Shown piece by piece: positions 48,835 through 61,169 of a stretch of DNA of 64,000 nucleotides. The position numbers were made by a program, and so were the translations under genes. Origin of the DNA: Litoditis marina (lineage: Eukaryota; Nematoda; Chromadorea; Rhabditida; Rhabditidae); the NCBI GenBank assembly GCA_964036275.1, contig OZ038434.1:36913279-36977278 (forward strand), read 5' to 3'. Position 1 is the stretch's first letter, and every line of letters starts with the position of its first letter. The notes under the pieces are model-generated. The model was not told the DNA's origin. It saw only the letters and a list, made by a program, of their open reading frames with translations, and did not search any database.

Positions 48835-49661
48835 CCAAGGAAGGCATTAAGGGTACCCCCTCGCCTGTCAACGTGTGTAACTTCTTGGCTTTTCTAGCAC
48901 AGCAGGATTATAGTTACTCGTCAATTGCCTCTCATCGAGCAGCTATTTGCACTTTCTTTGATCATTTTACCAGTGTATCTTTGACGGGTAACCCTGTTAT
49001 TTCTCGTTTCATGAAGGGACTTTTCAGACAAAAGCCCCCTAAGGCACGGTACGCATCCACTTGGGACGTTCCATCAGTGCTGAAATTCATTGAGCAATGG
49101 GGTAAAAATGTAGAGTTGTCGCTGAAAAATCTGACTCTCAAATTGGCATTTCTACTTGCTATTTGTTCACCTAAGAGGGTTTCAGAAATAGCATCTCTTT
49201 CACTAGCCTCCCTTCAAAGATCCTCGGAGCGGTGGACCTTTTACATTGACTACCGTAATAAGAATAGGGCAAACGGGACTGCACAGACAGCCCAGTATGA
49301 GTCGTTCCTAGAAAACCCGTTGCTCTGTCCGGTTCTTTGCCTGTCTGAGTACCTAAAAAGAACCGAGCAGGCTAGAAAGGGCGAAGATATAGTGTTATTA
49401 TCTTATGTTACCTCCAAACCTGTAACGCCTCCCACCATAGCTCGATGGGTGAAGGAGGTACTTTCGCAAGCGGGGGTTGACTCGCATTTTGGAGCACACT
49501 CGACTAGATCCGCGAGTACTTCGAAAGCGCGTAAAGCAGGCGCCAGTTTGAGCGAAATCGTGAAGGCAGCCTGTTGGTCATCCAAGGGTTCCACATTTCA
49601 CAAATTCTACTATAAGGACGATATTGCACCGTCCTACCAATCATATGTACTCTCGAGGTGA
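48702..49661 (+). CDS. Tyrosine recombinase (DIRS/PAT type)
   Basis: 319 aa from the ATG at 48702 to TGA; the frame is open upstream to 48399, so the true start or fusion point is uncertain. It overlaps the polyprotein by 133 bases in the -1 frame. The N-terminal part has a core-binding-like helix region (WAKNTRNQYNSSLRAWSKFV). The catalytic part shows Arg in CSPKRVSEIASL (codon 49176), HSTR (His 49497, Arg 49506), a CWSSKGSTF region with Trp where many relatives have the second His, and Tyr in FHKFYY (49609). It would integrate a circular DNA intermediate by strand exchange, as inferred for DIRS elements, instead of a DDE integrase. All key residues are present, so this ORF looks intact. Confidence 0.9.
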   Translation: MEDLSKFWKEQGFSEKAVATIMASWAKNTRNQYNSSLRAWSKFVTKEGIKGTPSPVNVCNFLAFLAQQDYSYSSIASHRAAICTFFDHFTSVSLTGNPVISRFMKGLFRQKPPKARYASTWDVPSVLKFIEQWGKNVELSLKNLTLKLAFLLAICSPKRVSEIASLSLASLQRSSERWTFYIDYRNKNRANGTAQTAQYESFLENPLLCPVLCLSEYLKRTEQARKGEDIVLLSYVTSKPVTPPTIARWVKEVLSQAGVDSHFGAHSTRSASTSKARKAGASLSEIVKAACWSSKGSTFHKFYYKDDIAPSYQSYVLSR

Positions 49662-49675
49662 TTTGAACCAGCATC

Positions 49676-49767
49676 TTGATAGTTATTGAGCAGTAATTAT
49701 AATAGAATATTATACAAGATTTATTGAAGTATAATATACATTATGATTACTGCGAAATAACTATCAA
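49676..49767 (+). repeat. Core-type palindrome after the recombinase gene
   Basis: Same 92-bp design as the arm palindromes, but GTTAAT has become GTTATT and GTGAT has become GTAAT in both halves. The asymmetric positions (GA/TC, T/C) are unchanged. Similarity to the arm end starts upstream, in TGATTTGAACMAGCATC, which includes the recombinase stop codon, and ends after AATGT. Confidence 0.92.
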
Positions 49768-50175
49768 TGTCCCACCACATTCGTTTACCCACCCTTACTA
49801 CGAGAGCGACATACATTAAATTTGTTTTGTGGTTTCTAGTTTTCTTAAACATCTCAATTTCAGCCGGCCCAATCAAGGCAAAAAGGATCATTCGATCCAG
49901 TCGGTATCAGCCAGCCGTGGACAGCCAGCAAATCGTGGCCAAACCAGCGGACGTGCTCGCGGCCGAGGAGCAAGATAGATTGTTGGCGGTTCCCAAGTCA
50001 GGGTGATCTTGTTTCGTCTAACGACTTGCATCGTTACGAAGTTTTATATGTTGTCATGTTTATTGTTAATGAAGTTCTTGTTTTACTAGGCTTCTCACTC
50101 CACAACTGAAGAAATAGGTAAATCCTGCATCATATTATGAAATAGGTAAATCCTCACATAGTTACGTTTCGTTTC
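49768..50175. other. Core segment downstream of the palindrome, possible last exon
   Basis: A TCTCGAG/GTGATT donor-like site overlaps the recombinase stop (49657/49658), and an ATTTCAG acceptor ends at 49863. Joining them removes the stop and adds 38 codons, ending RGQTSGRARGRGAR at TAG 49976. The palindrome would then lie in an intron. Another frame here is also open (49767-50006), so the evidence is suggestive only. Further right, GAAATAGGTAAATCCT is repeated (50112 and 50139). Confidence 0.35.
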
Positions 50176-53100
50176 ACATTGATAGTTAATTCGCAGTGAT
50201 CATAATAAATATTATACGTCAATAAATCTTGTAAAATATACTATTATAATCACTGCTCATTAACTATCAAGATGCTTGTTCAAATCATTGAGAGCGTAAT
50301 GACTGAAATCGTCCTGATGGGAAGTATAAGTCCAAGCAAACATTCCTATTCTAACAGAATAATATCTGCAGAGAAACATCACGTGAGCGAAATACTGTGA
50401 AAAGTTATGGTTCAGCTTTTTTCAGCCAGAATTCTGACTGCCCTACGATCACACAGAATTTCAAAAGGTTCATTCCCAATTAAATGCTCTACCCATTATC
50501 CATCCACTCAATTACGATGTATTATTGTCTAGTAACAGCTATCCCAACTTCAAATCAAGGAAATGTTGGTGAAAGGAGCGATCTATTTTCAATAACATAT
50601 TCCAATACTCAATGAGAGATTCCAATATGAAATAGGAATCTCGGTTACTATAATGGGGAACACGCGCAGGTAGGAATTACCATGCCCAAGTTCTGCCTGC
50701 TAACATGATGAAATGCCAGTAGGACCCTACCGTGCTCTCATAAAAATCGAACTTGTCTTCGATTGCCCCTCTGAACGTTAGGTCTGCGCACAATTTGTTC
50801 AGCTTTTGAGGTTTCCGAAAATTGATCCAGACGGAAAACGTAATGATAATGCGCAAATTATATTCATTCGGTAAATTTCCGTAATTCGAGGGGAAAGAGA
50901 GGATATAGGCCATAATGGTAACTGGTCTACCATCTCTTATCAAAAATCCTGGTTACGAATCTCACATTGGACATGAGGGAGAGGTGAGATGAAAGTGCGT
51001 ACCTAATCTTGGTGTATAGTTCTGCAGCAGATAACCACCTAATCACTCTTCATCAATATTGATAACACCTCAGAATTTCAACTAACCTATACAATATTGT
51101 ATGTTTAAATCCTGGAGTGAGCAGGTTGCACTGCCAGCAACTGACGCCAGGTGGGTCCAGGTGCACCGTGCACCAGTGAGACCCTGCAATATATTCAAAT
51201 ATTCTATGAAACTTTTATGTTCCCGCTCGTATGTGAGACTGATGTTGACCCCTTGAAGATTATTGAAGGGGCCTACTGCGTACCGCACTATAATCTTTTC
51301 AAACTTCAAATAGTGGGAAGAATTAGATAAATCACAATAATTCCCCCGAAGCGTGTTGTTTGATCAACATAAACAATGAATCAACTGGCTCAGTTACAAT
51401 CAGGACATTATTTCCTACTTCGGTTCGCCCTACAATAAAAACCAGTCTAGGTTTCATGACCCTCGGCAAAGCCAGCAGCATTCTATTTAGAATACGAACC
51501 CCTTATTAAACATCTCAAATACATAGTATAAAACAAGCGATGTGACTGCGAGGGCTAGACTGAGATCTTTAGTCTGTACAATTGAGTTGTACTTTGATCT
51601 GTGATTTTGCCTAATACGTCAGTTCTCCGTAAATAAGTGGATTAGAAATGAGGTCGTTCGTGATGCCTTATGCCTTTAAGGAGCGGAATAACAATTCAAG
51701 CTCACACTGCGTTCACCTATACTGGATAACTTGTAGACACCTGATTACGAACCTTGAGGTATTTGGCCATCCGGTCCAAAGTCCAATTGCGATTCAGAGC
51801 CACCGACACAGAACAGGCGACAGGCCACTGCCATTCTGCAAAGGAAGAAAAGGCTACAACAACTGTATGAATGATAAGTCTATGCTCCATACCACCTGAA
51901 CCAAGCTGAACCTACAAGGCTCCTGGATTTCTATTTGACGCATTTTCAATTAATGAAGAGTGGGGGGATTCACTTCTTTATTCTTATTTGCTATTTCCAA
52001 AGTCGCTACTAACTTGGAATCTGCTATCGCAGTCAGCAGTGGCATCCAGCAAAGAAGAAAAAAGCTACCTATCCTATGATATTACCACTGCACCTGGCAA
52101 AATAATGCAAATCGTCAAGAGGTTAGGTAAAATGCTCGATACGCAAACCAACCTAGATAAATTAGGAGCCCGTTTCAAAGTTTGGCGAAGTGACAAATCA
52201 TGGGCAAACTAGCAAAGCGAAAATTGATCTACAAAATTTTCCTCCTGTACGCATAAACCTTCTAGTTTAAAGCCGTAGGCAGTCTCAACTGATTCAATGG
52301 CGTAAACAGTATGAACTGATCTCATACACCAGCAAGGTTGTTCGATTAGTCAGAAAAATTCGACAAACGGACTATTTTTGATGAAAAATCCTGAATTTTC
52401 CCTTGTTTACATCTGAAAACGGACTAATTCGTGTTGCATAGTCAGACCTTACTGGTGTATGACTAATCTGAACTGATCGAGAATGAAACGTATTCTAATG
52501 TTAACCAGGTAACTCGACAAGGAGATTAATCTACTTGTAGTATTAGTTAAAACGCATCAACTTGCTGAAGGCCGTTTTTCTTGACTACACGACGTGTGTG
52601 CAAGTATTTTAAAACTCTATTCTATAGAAACAGCAAGTAGTTAGTGTAATTAAGGAGCCTTAACTACACTTTAAAAGGGCTCACATGATCCCCTTATCAT
52701 GTATTGTTTATTAACGGCACAACATTAGCAGCTTGGAGAGAAGCGCACCATATGAAAGGGTAGGTCGACCCTAACAATACCAATCGGTGAAAGAATGCGA
52801 GGCTATCTATAACCGTTAACCATAGGTGCGCAGATTTTGCCTACGCTGCTGCATAAGTCAGATTATAATTTTAACCTGCCGTTCCATACAATGACAGACC
52901 GAGATTCGGGCCAGGAACTGAGTGCAGTGCCTACTAATGCTAGTGAAATAGTCACTCAAACGCGAGTTTACAACATAATATTACTACATCCGTCTAGTGT
53001 CTTTTTGTCTTGACCGAATTGATTAAGCAACTAGAGCCAAAAGTATGAGCAAAACCCACATGGGTGGCACGGACAAAAATGAAGCGTTCTATGCGCTTTT

Positions 53101-54268
53101 CACATGAGTGACGATTATCACTACTAGTGCGTAAGTTTACCGAACTATGAAACCCTTTCGATAGTTATAAATATTTTATTACGCTGTTATCGACCCTACG
53201 ATACCTACACAGGAATAATGGGATAACAACCTACCTTCAATTGTGCGCCTCGAGAGCAACGCGGTCAGAGGTCGGGCATCTGGTCTGCTGCCGGTCTCTT
53301 GTCTCTGGTTGGCAACTGTCCTCACTCATGCAGCCCACTGCACCAACTATCGACGCGACTTCTGTAATAGTGATCATTAAAACGAGATCAACAGAAAACA
53401 AGAGAAGAATAGGAAGAGGAAGAGACAACGAGCATGGGTATATTATGACACAAAATGTTATACGTGAACATGAAATCGTATAAATACAAATAGTATCTCT
53501 TGACTACTGAGTATCGTACAATCCAGCTTTTCGGCTTCCGTACTCTTCGTTTCAATACCTTTACTGAGAAGGGATTTGGAATGTGTCTAATTCAACAGAG
53601 TTTCGCTCAGAAACTATGAATGTGTCTCATTTAACTGAACCCCGTTGAGGAACTATTTGCTACCAAACTGGGTGTTGGACTTCGACCGAATCCTAATCAC
53701 TAGATCGGTACCCTTGTCGGAGATCAAGTGAGGTGTAAACTACCTTCCAATAAGTAGATATTAATTAAACGTTTTTAGCGAAAACATCTATTACACGCGT
53801 GACGGGAATTTCGTGGCTTAATTCCTTATGCAAGATGGTGCTAGCGGTTTTCAATGAAAGTCAGTGATATGAAAAACCAGGATTTACTTTTCCCAAGTCG
53901 CTAGCGGATAAAGTCAACTACCCTTGCTATCCCACGGATCAACTACGTTAACAAGTTGACTACGCGATCTTGAATCGTCTGATAATCAGAATCGAAAAAT
54001 TTGTCGACCGATGGTCGAAATTTTTCATCGATCATCGGTCAATCTCCAGCTAAGAGCTGCCCTAACCCTGGGACCGTGTGCTACCAGACTGGGACGAAAA
54101 AAAAAACCGAAGGTGTATCGTCCTCATTCGATAGGAAAACCCCTACAATTGGAGCTGACTAGTTAACAGAAAGGAGGATTGGGGAACAATCTATATCCTA
54201 TCAGATAACCTCGTTAATTGGGCCTAAGGCTACCAAAAGGGAACGAACAATGACAATTCGAACGAAGT
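50176..54268 (-). mobile_element. Arm U5, outer end truncated, -
   Basis: Inverted arm directly right of the core; it stops at GAACGAAGT, about 540 bp short of full length. Shares T in TATTGTATAGG with U6 and carries its own 10-base deletion near 52962. Confidence 0.87.
50179..50270 (-). repeat. Terminal palindrome of U5
   Basis: Arm-type palindrome facing the core, with one substitution in the centre (GTAAAATAT). Confidence 0.9.
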
Positions 54269-54339
54269 ATTGTAAAAAAACTTTTGCTTCGTGAAAGCTC
54301 GAATTTCTCACGAAACAAACAAGGGTTCAGTTAAATGAG
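54269..54339. other. Junction segment between U5 and U6
   Basis: Contains the inverse of 59068-59096 (GCTTCGTGAAAGCTCG), a CACGAAACAAAC word and 17 bases of internal arm sequence (GGGTTCAGTTAAATGAG). It looks like a patchwork of pieces from the same cluster. Confidence 0.6.
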
Positions 54340-57300
54340 ACATTGATAGTTAATTCGCAGTGATCATAATAAATATTATACGTCAATAAATCTTGTATAA
54401 TATACTATTATAATCACTGCTCATTAACTATCAAGCTGCTTGTTCAAATCATTGAGAGCGTAATGACTGAAATCGTCCTGATGGGAAGTATAAGTCCAAG
54501 CAAACATTCCTATTCTAACAGAATAATATCTGCAGAGAAACATCACGTGAGCGAAATACTGTGAAAAGTTATGGTTCAGCTTTTTTCAGCCAGAATTCTG
54601 ACTGCCCTACGATCACACAGAATTTCAAAAGGTTCATTCCCAATTAAATGCTCTACCCATTATCCATCCACTCAATTACGATGTATTATTGTCTAGTAAC
54701 AGCTATCCCAACTTCAAATCAAGGAAATGTTGGTGAAAGGAGCGATCTATTTTCAATAACATATTCCAATACTCAATGAGAGATTCCAATATGAAATAGG
54801 AATCTCGGTTACTATAATGGGGAACACGCGCAGGTAGGAATTACCATGCCCAAGTTCTGCCTGCTAACATGATGAAATGCCAGTAGGACCCTACCGTGCT
54901 CTCATAAAAATCGAACTTGTCTTCGATTGCCCCTCTGAACGTTAGGTCTGCGCACAATTTGTTCAGCTTTTGAGGTTTCCGAAAATTGATCCAGACGGAA
55001 AACGTAATGATAATGCGCAAATTATATTCATTCGGTAAATTTCCGTAATTCGAGGGGAAAGAGAGGATATAGGCCATAATGGTAACTGGTCTACCATCTC
55101 TTATCAAAAATCCTGGTTACGAATCTCACATTGGACATGAGGGAGAGGTGAGATGAAAGTGCGTACCTAATCTTGGTGTATAGTTCTGCAGCAGATAACC
55201 ACCTAATCACTCTTCATCAATATTGATAACACCTCAGAATTTCAACTAACCTATACAATATTGTATGTTTAAATCCTGGAGTGAGCAGGTTGCACTGCCA
55301 GCAACTGACGCCAGGTGGGTCCAGGTGCACCGTGCACCAGTGAGACCCTGCAATATATTCAAATATTCTATGAAACTTTTATGTTCCCGCTCGTATGTGA
55401 GACTGATGTTGACCCCTTGAAGATTATTGAAGGGGCCTACTGCGTACCGCACTATAATCTTTTCAAACTTCAAATAGTGGGAAGAATTAGATAAATCACA
55501 ATAATTCCCCCGAAGCGTGTTGCTTGATCAACATAAACAATGAATCAACTGGCTCAGTTACAATCAGGACATTATTTCCTACTTCGGTTCGCCCTACAAT
55601 AAAAACCAGTCTAGGTTTCATGACCCTCGGCAAAGCCAGCAGCATTCTATTTAGAATACGAACCCCTTATTAAACATCTCAAATACATAGTATAAAACAA
55701 GCGATGTGACTGCGAGGGCTAGACTGAGATCTTTAGTCTGTACAATTGAGTTGTACTTTGATCTGTGATTTTGCCTAATACGTCAGTTCTCCGTAAATAA
55801 GTGGATTAGAAATGAGGTCGTTCGTGATGCCTTATGCCTTTAAGGAGCGGAATAACAATTCAAGCTCACACTGCGTTCACCTATACTGGATAACTTGTAG
55901 ACACCTGATTACGAACCTTGAGGTATTTGGCCATCCGGTCCAAAGTCCAATTGCGATTCAGAGCCACCGACACAGAACAGGCGACAGGCCACTGCCATTC
56001 TGCAAAGGAAGAAAAGGCTACAACAACTGTATGAATGATAAGTCTATGCTCCATACCACCTGAACCAAGCTGAACCTACAAGGCTCCTGGATTTCTATTT
56101 GACGCATTTTCAATTAATGAAGAGTGGGGGGATTCACTTCTTTATTCTTATTTGCTATTTCCAAAGTCGCTACTAACTTGGAATCTGCTATCGCAGTCAG
56201 CAGTGGCATCCAGCAAAGAAGAAAAAAGCTACCTATCCTATGATATTACCACTGCACCTGGCAAAATAATGCAAATCGTCAAGAGGTTAGGTAAAATGCT
56301 CGATACGCAAACCAACCTAGATAAATTAGGAGCCCGTTTCAAAGTTTGGCGAAGTGACAAATCATGGGCAAACTAGCAAAGCGAAAATTGATCTACAAAA
56401 TTTTCCTCCTGTACGCATAAACCTTCTAGTTTAAAGCCGTAGGCAGTCTCAACTGATCCAATGGCGTAAACAGTATGAACTGATCTCATACACCAGCAAG
56501 GTTGTTCGATTAGTCAGAAAAATTCGACAAACGGACTATTTTTGATGAAAAATCCTGAATTTTCCCTTGTTTACATCTGAAAACGGACTAATTCGTGTTG
56601 CATAGTCAGACCTTACTGGTGTATGACTAATCTGAACTGATCGAGAATGAAACGTATTCTAATGTTAACCAGGTAACTCGACAAGGAGATTAATCTACTT
56701 GTAGTATTAGTTAAAAGGCATCAACTTGCTGAAGGCCGTTTTTCTTGACTACACGACGTGTGTGCAAGTATTTTAAAACTCTATTCTATAGAAACAGCAA
56801 GTAGTTAGTGTAATTAAGGAGCCTTAACTACACTTTAAAAGGGCTCACATGATCCCCTTATCATGTATTGTTTATTAACGGCACAACATTAGCAGCTTGG
56901 AGAGAAGCGCACCATATGAAAGGGTAGGTCGACCCTAACAATACCAATCGGTGAAAGAATGCGAGGCTATCTATAACCGTTAACCATAGGTGCGCAGATT
57001 TTGCCTACGCTGCTGCATAAGTCAGATTATAATTTTAACCTGCCGTTCCATACAATGACAGACCGAGATTCGGGCCAGGAACTGAGTGCAGTGCCTACTA
57101 ATGCTAGTGAAATAGTCACTCAAACGCCTCAGAACGCGAGTTTACAACATAATATTACTACATCCGTCTAGTGTCTTTTTGTCTTGACCGAATTGATTAA
57201 GCAACTAGAGCCAAAAGTATGAGCAAAACCCACATGGGTGGCACGGACAAAAATGAAGCGTTCTATGCGCTTTTCACATGAGTGACGATTATCACTACTA

Positions 57301-58969
57301 GTGCGTAAGTTTACCGAACTATGAAACCCTTTCGATAGTTATAAATATTATTACGCTGTTATCGACCCTACGATACCTACACAGGAATAATGGGATAACA
57401 ACCTACCTTCAATTGTGCGCCTCGAGAGCAACGCGGTCAGAGGTCGGGCATCTGGTCTGCTGCCGGTCTCTTGTCTCTGGTTGGCAACTGTCCTCACTCA
57501 TGCAGCCCACTGCACCAACTATCGACGCGACTTCTGTAATAGTGATCATTAAAACGAGATCAACAGAAAACAAGAGAAGAATAGGAAGAGGAAGAGACAA
57601 CGAGCATGGGTATATTATGACACAAAATGTTATACGTGAACATGAAATCGTATAAATACAAATAGTATCTCTTGACTACTGAGTATCGTACAATCCAGCT
57701 TTTCGGCTTCCGTACTCTTCGTTTCAATACCTTTACTGAGAAGGGATTTGGAATGTGTCTAATTCAACAGAGTTTCGCTCAGAAACTATGAATGTGTCTC
57801 ATTTAACTGAACCCCGTTGAGGAACTATTTGCTACCAAACTGGGTGTTGGACTTCGACCGAATCCTAATCACTAGATCGGTACCCTTGTCGGAGATCAAG
57901 TGAGGTGTAAACTACCTTCCAATAAGTAGATATTAATTAAACGTTTTTAGCGAAAAACATCTATTACACGCGTGACGGGAATTTCGTGGCTTAATTCCTT
58001 ATGCAAGATGGTGCTAGCGGTTTTCAATGAAAGTCAGTGATATGAAAAACCAGGATTTACTTTTCCCAAGTCGCTAGCGGATAAAGTCAACTACCCTTGC
58101 TATCCCACGGATCAACTACGTTAACAAGTTGACTACGCGATCTTGAATCGTCTGATAATCAGAATCGAAAAATTTGTCGACCGATGGTCGAAATTTTTCA
58201 TCGATCATCGGTCAATCTCCAGCTAAGAGCTGCCCTAACCCTGGGACCGTGTGCTACCAGACTGGGACGAAAAAAAAAACCGAAGGTGTATCGTCCTCAT
58301 TCGATAGGAAAACCCCTACAATTGGAGCTGACTAGTTAACAGAAAGGAGGATTGGGGAACAATCTATATCCTATCAGATAACCTCGTTAATTGGGCCTAA
58401 GGCTACCAAAAGGGAACGAACAATGACAATTCGAACGAAGTCCAGGTTCTAGTCAAAGTGGTCCACTGCGACCGAGAGAGTAACGGAGGATGACGATCCA
58501 ACTCCGAGGAGGTCCCAGGCAGCGGTCGCGGACGCTGAGAGCATCACATGTTGGGCGCATGGCTACCAAACGAGGGACGGAGGACAACGGTCTAACTCCA
58601 AGGAGACCTCACAAATTGGCCTCTGACACCAAAAGGGAGGAATTACACCATATCCGATCAGAAGAACCCGCGATTTGGTCTCTAACACCAAAAAGGGGGA
58701 ACGGAAATCGACATCGAAGGCGAACCAAGACCGTAGAAGCTCCCGAATTGGTCCTGCCACCAGGAAAGGAGCGAAGGAGAAGTCATCCAATCTCGACGCC
58801 TTCTTGAATGAAAAAAGGTCCGGTCTAAATAACGAAGGGATGTCCATATCCCAACGTACTACTTACCAGAAAAGGTAACAATATCCAAAAAACAATCCTA
58901 CGTAAATTTATTGAGAAAAAATGAGAAAAAACGAGAGTGCCCGTCTCCAGCGGCGCTCACGAAACAAAC
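54340..58969 (-). mobile_element. Arm U6, full length, -
   Basis: About 4.63 kb, inner palindrome on the left. Closest to U5 in diagnostic bases; carries a 2-bp deletion in the AAATATTATTACGC stretch. Confidence 0.87.
54343..54434 (-). repeat. Terminal palindrome of U6
   Basis: Arm-type palindrome; its left neighbour is arm-internal sequence, not another palindrome. Confidence 0.9.
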
Positions 58970-59103
58970 TGATTCTTTTTGGCAGTGAACAAGTTGGTTG
59001 CAATCGATACCGTATTTGGACGGTCCGCGCCAGGTCGCGCGCTGCAGGACCAATTGTACACAATTTAAAATGAGAAATTCGAGCTTTCACGAAGCAAAAG
59101 CAT
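58970..59103. other. Flank between U6 and the solo palindrome
   Basis: Starts with TGATTCTTTTTGGCAGTGAACAAG-type sequence whose inverse also precedes U8, so it may be the true outer continuation of the arm. Then comes GC-richer text ending GAAGCAAAAG, the inverse of part of 54269-54339. Confidence 0.5.
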
Positions 59104-59185
59104 CTTGATAGTTAATGAGCAGTGATTATAATAGTATATTATACAAGATTTATTGACGTATAATATTTATTATGATCACTGCGAA
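59104..59185 (+). repeat. Solo arm-type palindrome, right tip missing
   Basis: A palindrome without an arm, ending at CACTGCGAA and lacking TTAACTATCAA. It could be the product of excision, or of deletion at the arm end. Confidence 0.85.
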
Positions 59186-59396
59186 TCTTGTGAAACTGAG
59201 AAACTGAATTTTCTCATTATTTAAAACTATTACCCGAATTAACCAAATAAAAAAACTTAGAAAACCGTGAATCGTTTTCTAGTTTTTATTCAAAAGTCGG
59301 GTAACCGAAATAAAAAAATCCTGTCCTTTTTGAAAACGGGCCCATCCCGCGCGGCGGTAAAACACGCCGCAGAAAACAGGCTTTACCGTAGTAAAA
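59186..59396. other. Unique AT-rich spacer
   Basis: Not present in the arms or elsewhere in the window as far as I can see. Contains a CCGCGCGGCGG/CGCCGC GC-rich patch. No gene. Confidence 0.5.
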
Positions 59397-61137
59397 CACA
59401 TGGGTGGCACGGACAAAAATGAAGCGTTCTATGCGCTTTTCACATGAGTGACGATTATCACTACTAGTGCGTAAGTTTACCGAACTATGAAACCCTTTCG
59501 ATAGTTATAAATATTTTATTACGCTGTTATCGACCCTACGATACCTACACAGGAATAATGGGATAACAACCTACCTTCAATTGTGCGCCTCGAGAGCAAC
59601 GCGGTCAGAGGTCGGGCATCTGGTCTGCTGCCGGTCTCTTGTCTCTGGTTGGCAACTGTCCTCACTCATGCAGCCCACTGCACCAACTATCGACGCGACT
59701 TCTGTAATAGTGATCATTAAAACGAGATCAACAGAAAACAAGAGAAGAATAGGAAGAGGAAGAGACAACGAGCATGGGTATATTATGACACAAAATGTTA
59801 TACGTGAACATGAAATCGTATAAATACAAATAGTATCTCTTGACTACTGAGTATCGTACAATCCAGCTTTTCGGCTTCCGTACTCTTCGTTTCAATACCT
59901 TTACTAAGAAGGGATTTGGAATGTGTCTAATTCAACAGAGTTTCGCTCAGAAACTATGAATGTGTCTCATTTAACTGAACCCCGTTGAGGAACTATTTGC
60001 TACCAAACTGGGTGTTGGACTTCGACCGAATCCTAATCACTAGATCGGTACCCTTGTCGGAGATCAAGTGAGGTGTAAACTACCTTCCAATAAGTAGATA
60101 TTAATTAAACGTTTTTAGCGAAAAACATCTATTACACGCGTGACGGGAATTTCGTGGCTTAATTCCTTATGCAAGATGGTGCTAGCGGTTTTCAATGAAA
60201 GTCAGTGATATGAAAAACCAGGATTTACTTTTCCCAAGTCGCTAGCGGATAAAGTCAACTACCCTTGCTATCCCACGGATCAACTACGTTAACAAGTTGA
60301 CTACGCGATCTTGAATCGTCTGATAATCAGAATCGAAAAATTTGTCGACCGATGGTCGAAATTTTTCATCGATCATCGGTCAATCTCCAGCTAAGAGCTG
60401 CCCTAACCCTGGGACCGTGTGCTACCAGACTGGGACGAAAAAAAAAACCGAAGGTGTATCGTCCTCATTCGATAGGAAAACCCCTACAATTGGAGCTGAC
60501 TAGTTAACAGAAAGGAGGATTGGGGAACAATCTATATCCTATCAGATAACCTCGTTAATTGGGCCTAAGGCTACCAAAAGGGAACGAACAATGACAATTC
60601 GAACGAAGTCCAGGTTCTAGTCAAAGTGGTCCACTGCGACCGAGAGAGTAACGGAGGATGACGATCCAACTCCGAGGAGGTCCCAGGCAGCGGTCGCGGA
60701 CGCTGAGAGCATCACATGTTGGGCGCATGGCTACCAAACGAGGGACGGAGGACAACGGTCTAACTCCAAGGAGACCTCAAAAATTGGCCTCTGACACCAA
60801 AAGGGAGGAATTACACCATATCCGATCAGAAGAACCCGCGATTTGGTCTCTAACACCAAAAAGGGGGAACGGAAATCGACATCGAAGGCGAACCAAGACC
60901 GTAGAAGCTCCCGAATTGGTCCTGCCACCAGGAAAGGAGCGAAGGAGAAGTCATCCAATCTCGACGCCTTCTTGAATGAAAAAAGGTCCGGTCTAAATAA
61001 CGAAGGGATGTCCATATCCCAACGTACTACTTACCAGAAAAGGTAACAATATCCAAAAAACAATCCTACGTAAATTTATTGAGAAAAAATGAGAAAAAAC
61101 GAGAGTGCCCGTCTCCAGCGGCGCTCACGAAACAAAC
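59397..61137 (-). mobile_element. Arm U7, outer part only, -
   Basis: Starts mid-arm at CACATGGGTGG and runs to the complete outer end. The palindromic inner half is missing, so this fragment cannot have moved by itself in its present form. Confidence 0.85.
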
Positions 61138-61169
61138 TGATCCAACTTGTTCACTGCCAAAAAAAATCA
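61138..61169. other. Spacer between the outer ends of U7 and U8
   Basis: CTGATCCAACTTGTTCACTG and a following A-rich run. The same words occur, inverted, beside U6. Confidence 0.7.

Larger units (their letters stand above)
44653..50175 (+). mobile_element. DIRS/PAT-type tyrosine-recombinase retrotransposon core
   Basis: About 5.52 kb between inward-facing arm ends. Order: gag-like exons, RT, RNase H, methyltransferase-like domain, then an overlapping tyrosine recombinase ORF, then a palindrome and about 400 bp of further sequence. RT and RNase H followed by a PPF methyltransferase-like segment and an R/HxxR/Y recombinase, without an integrase, is the hallmark of the DIRS order; PAT members are known from nematodes. 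I could not find the split direct repeats of classical PAT elements. What flanks the core instead is the inverted 4.1-4.6-kb arms. Confidence 0.88.

Noticed and set aside
49767..50006. Independent 79-codon gene after the palindrome
   Set aside because: The start lies in the palindrome tip and the frame runs through an intron-like AT-rich stretch with a strong acceptor. A spliced last exon fits better, though still unproven.
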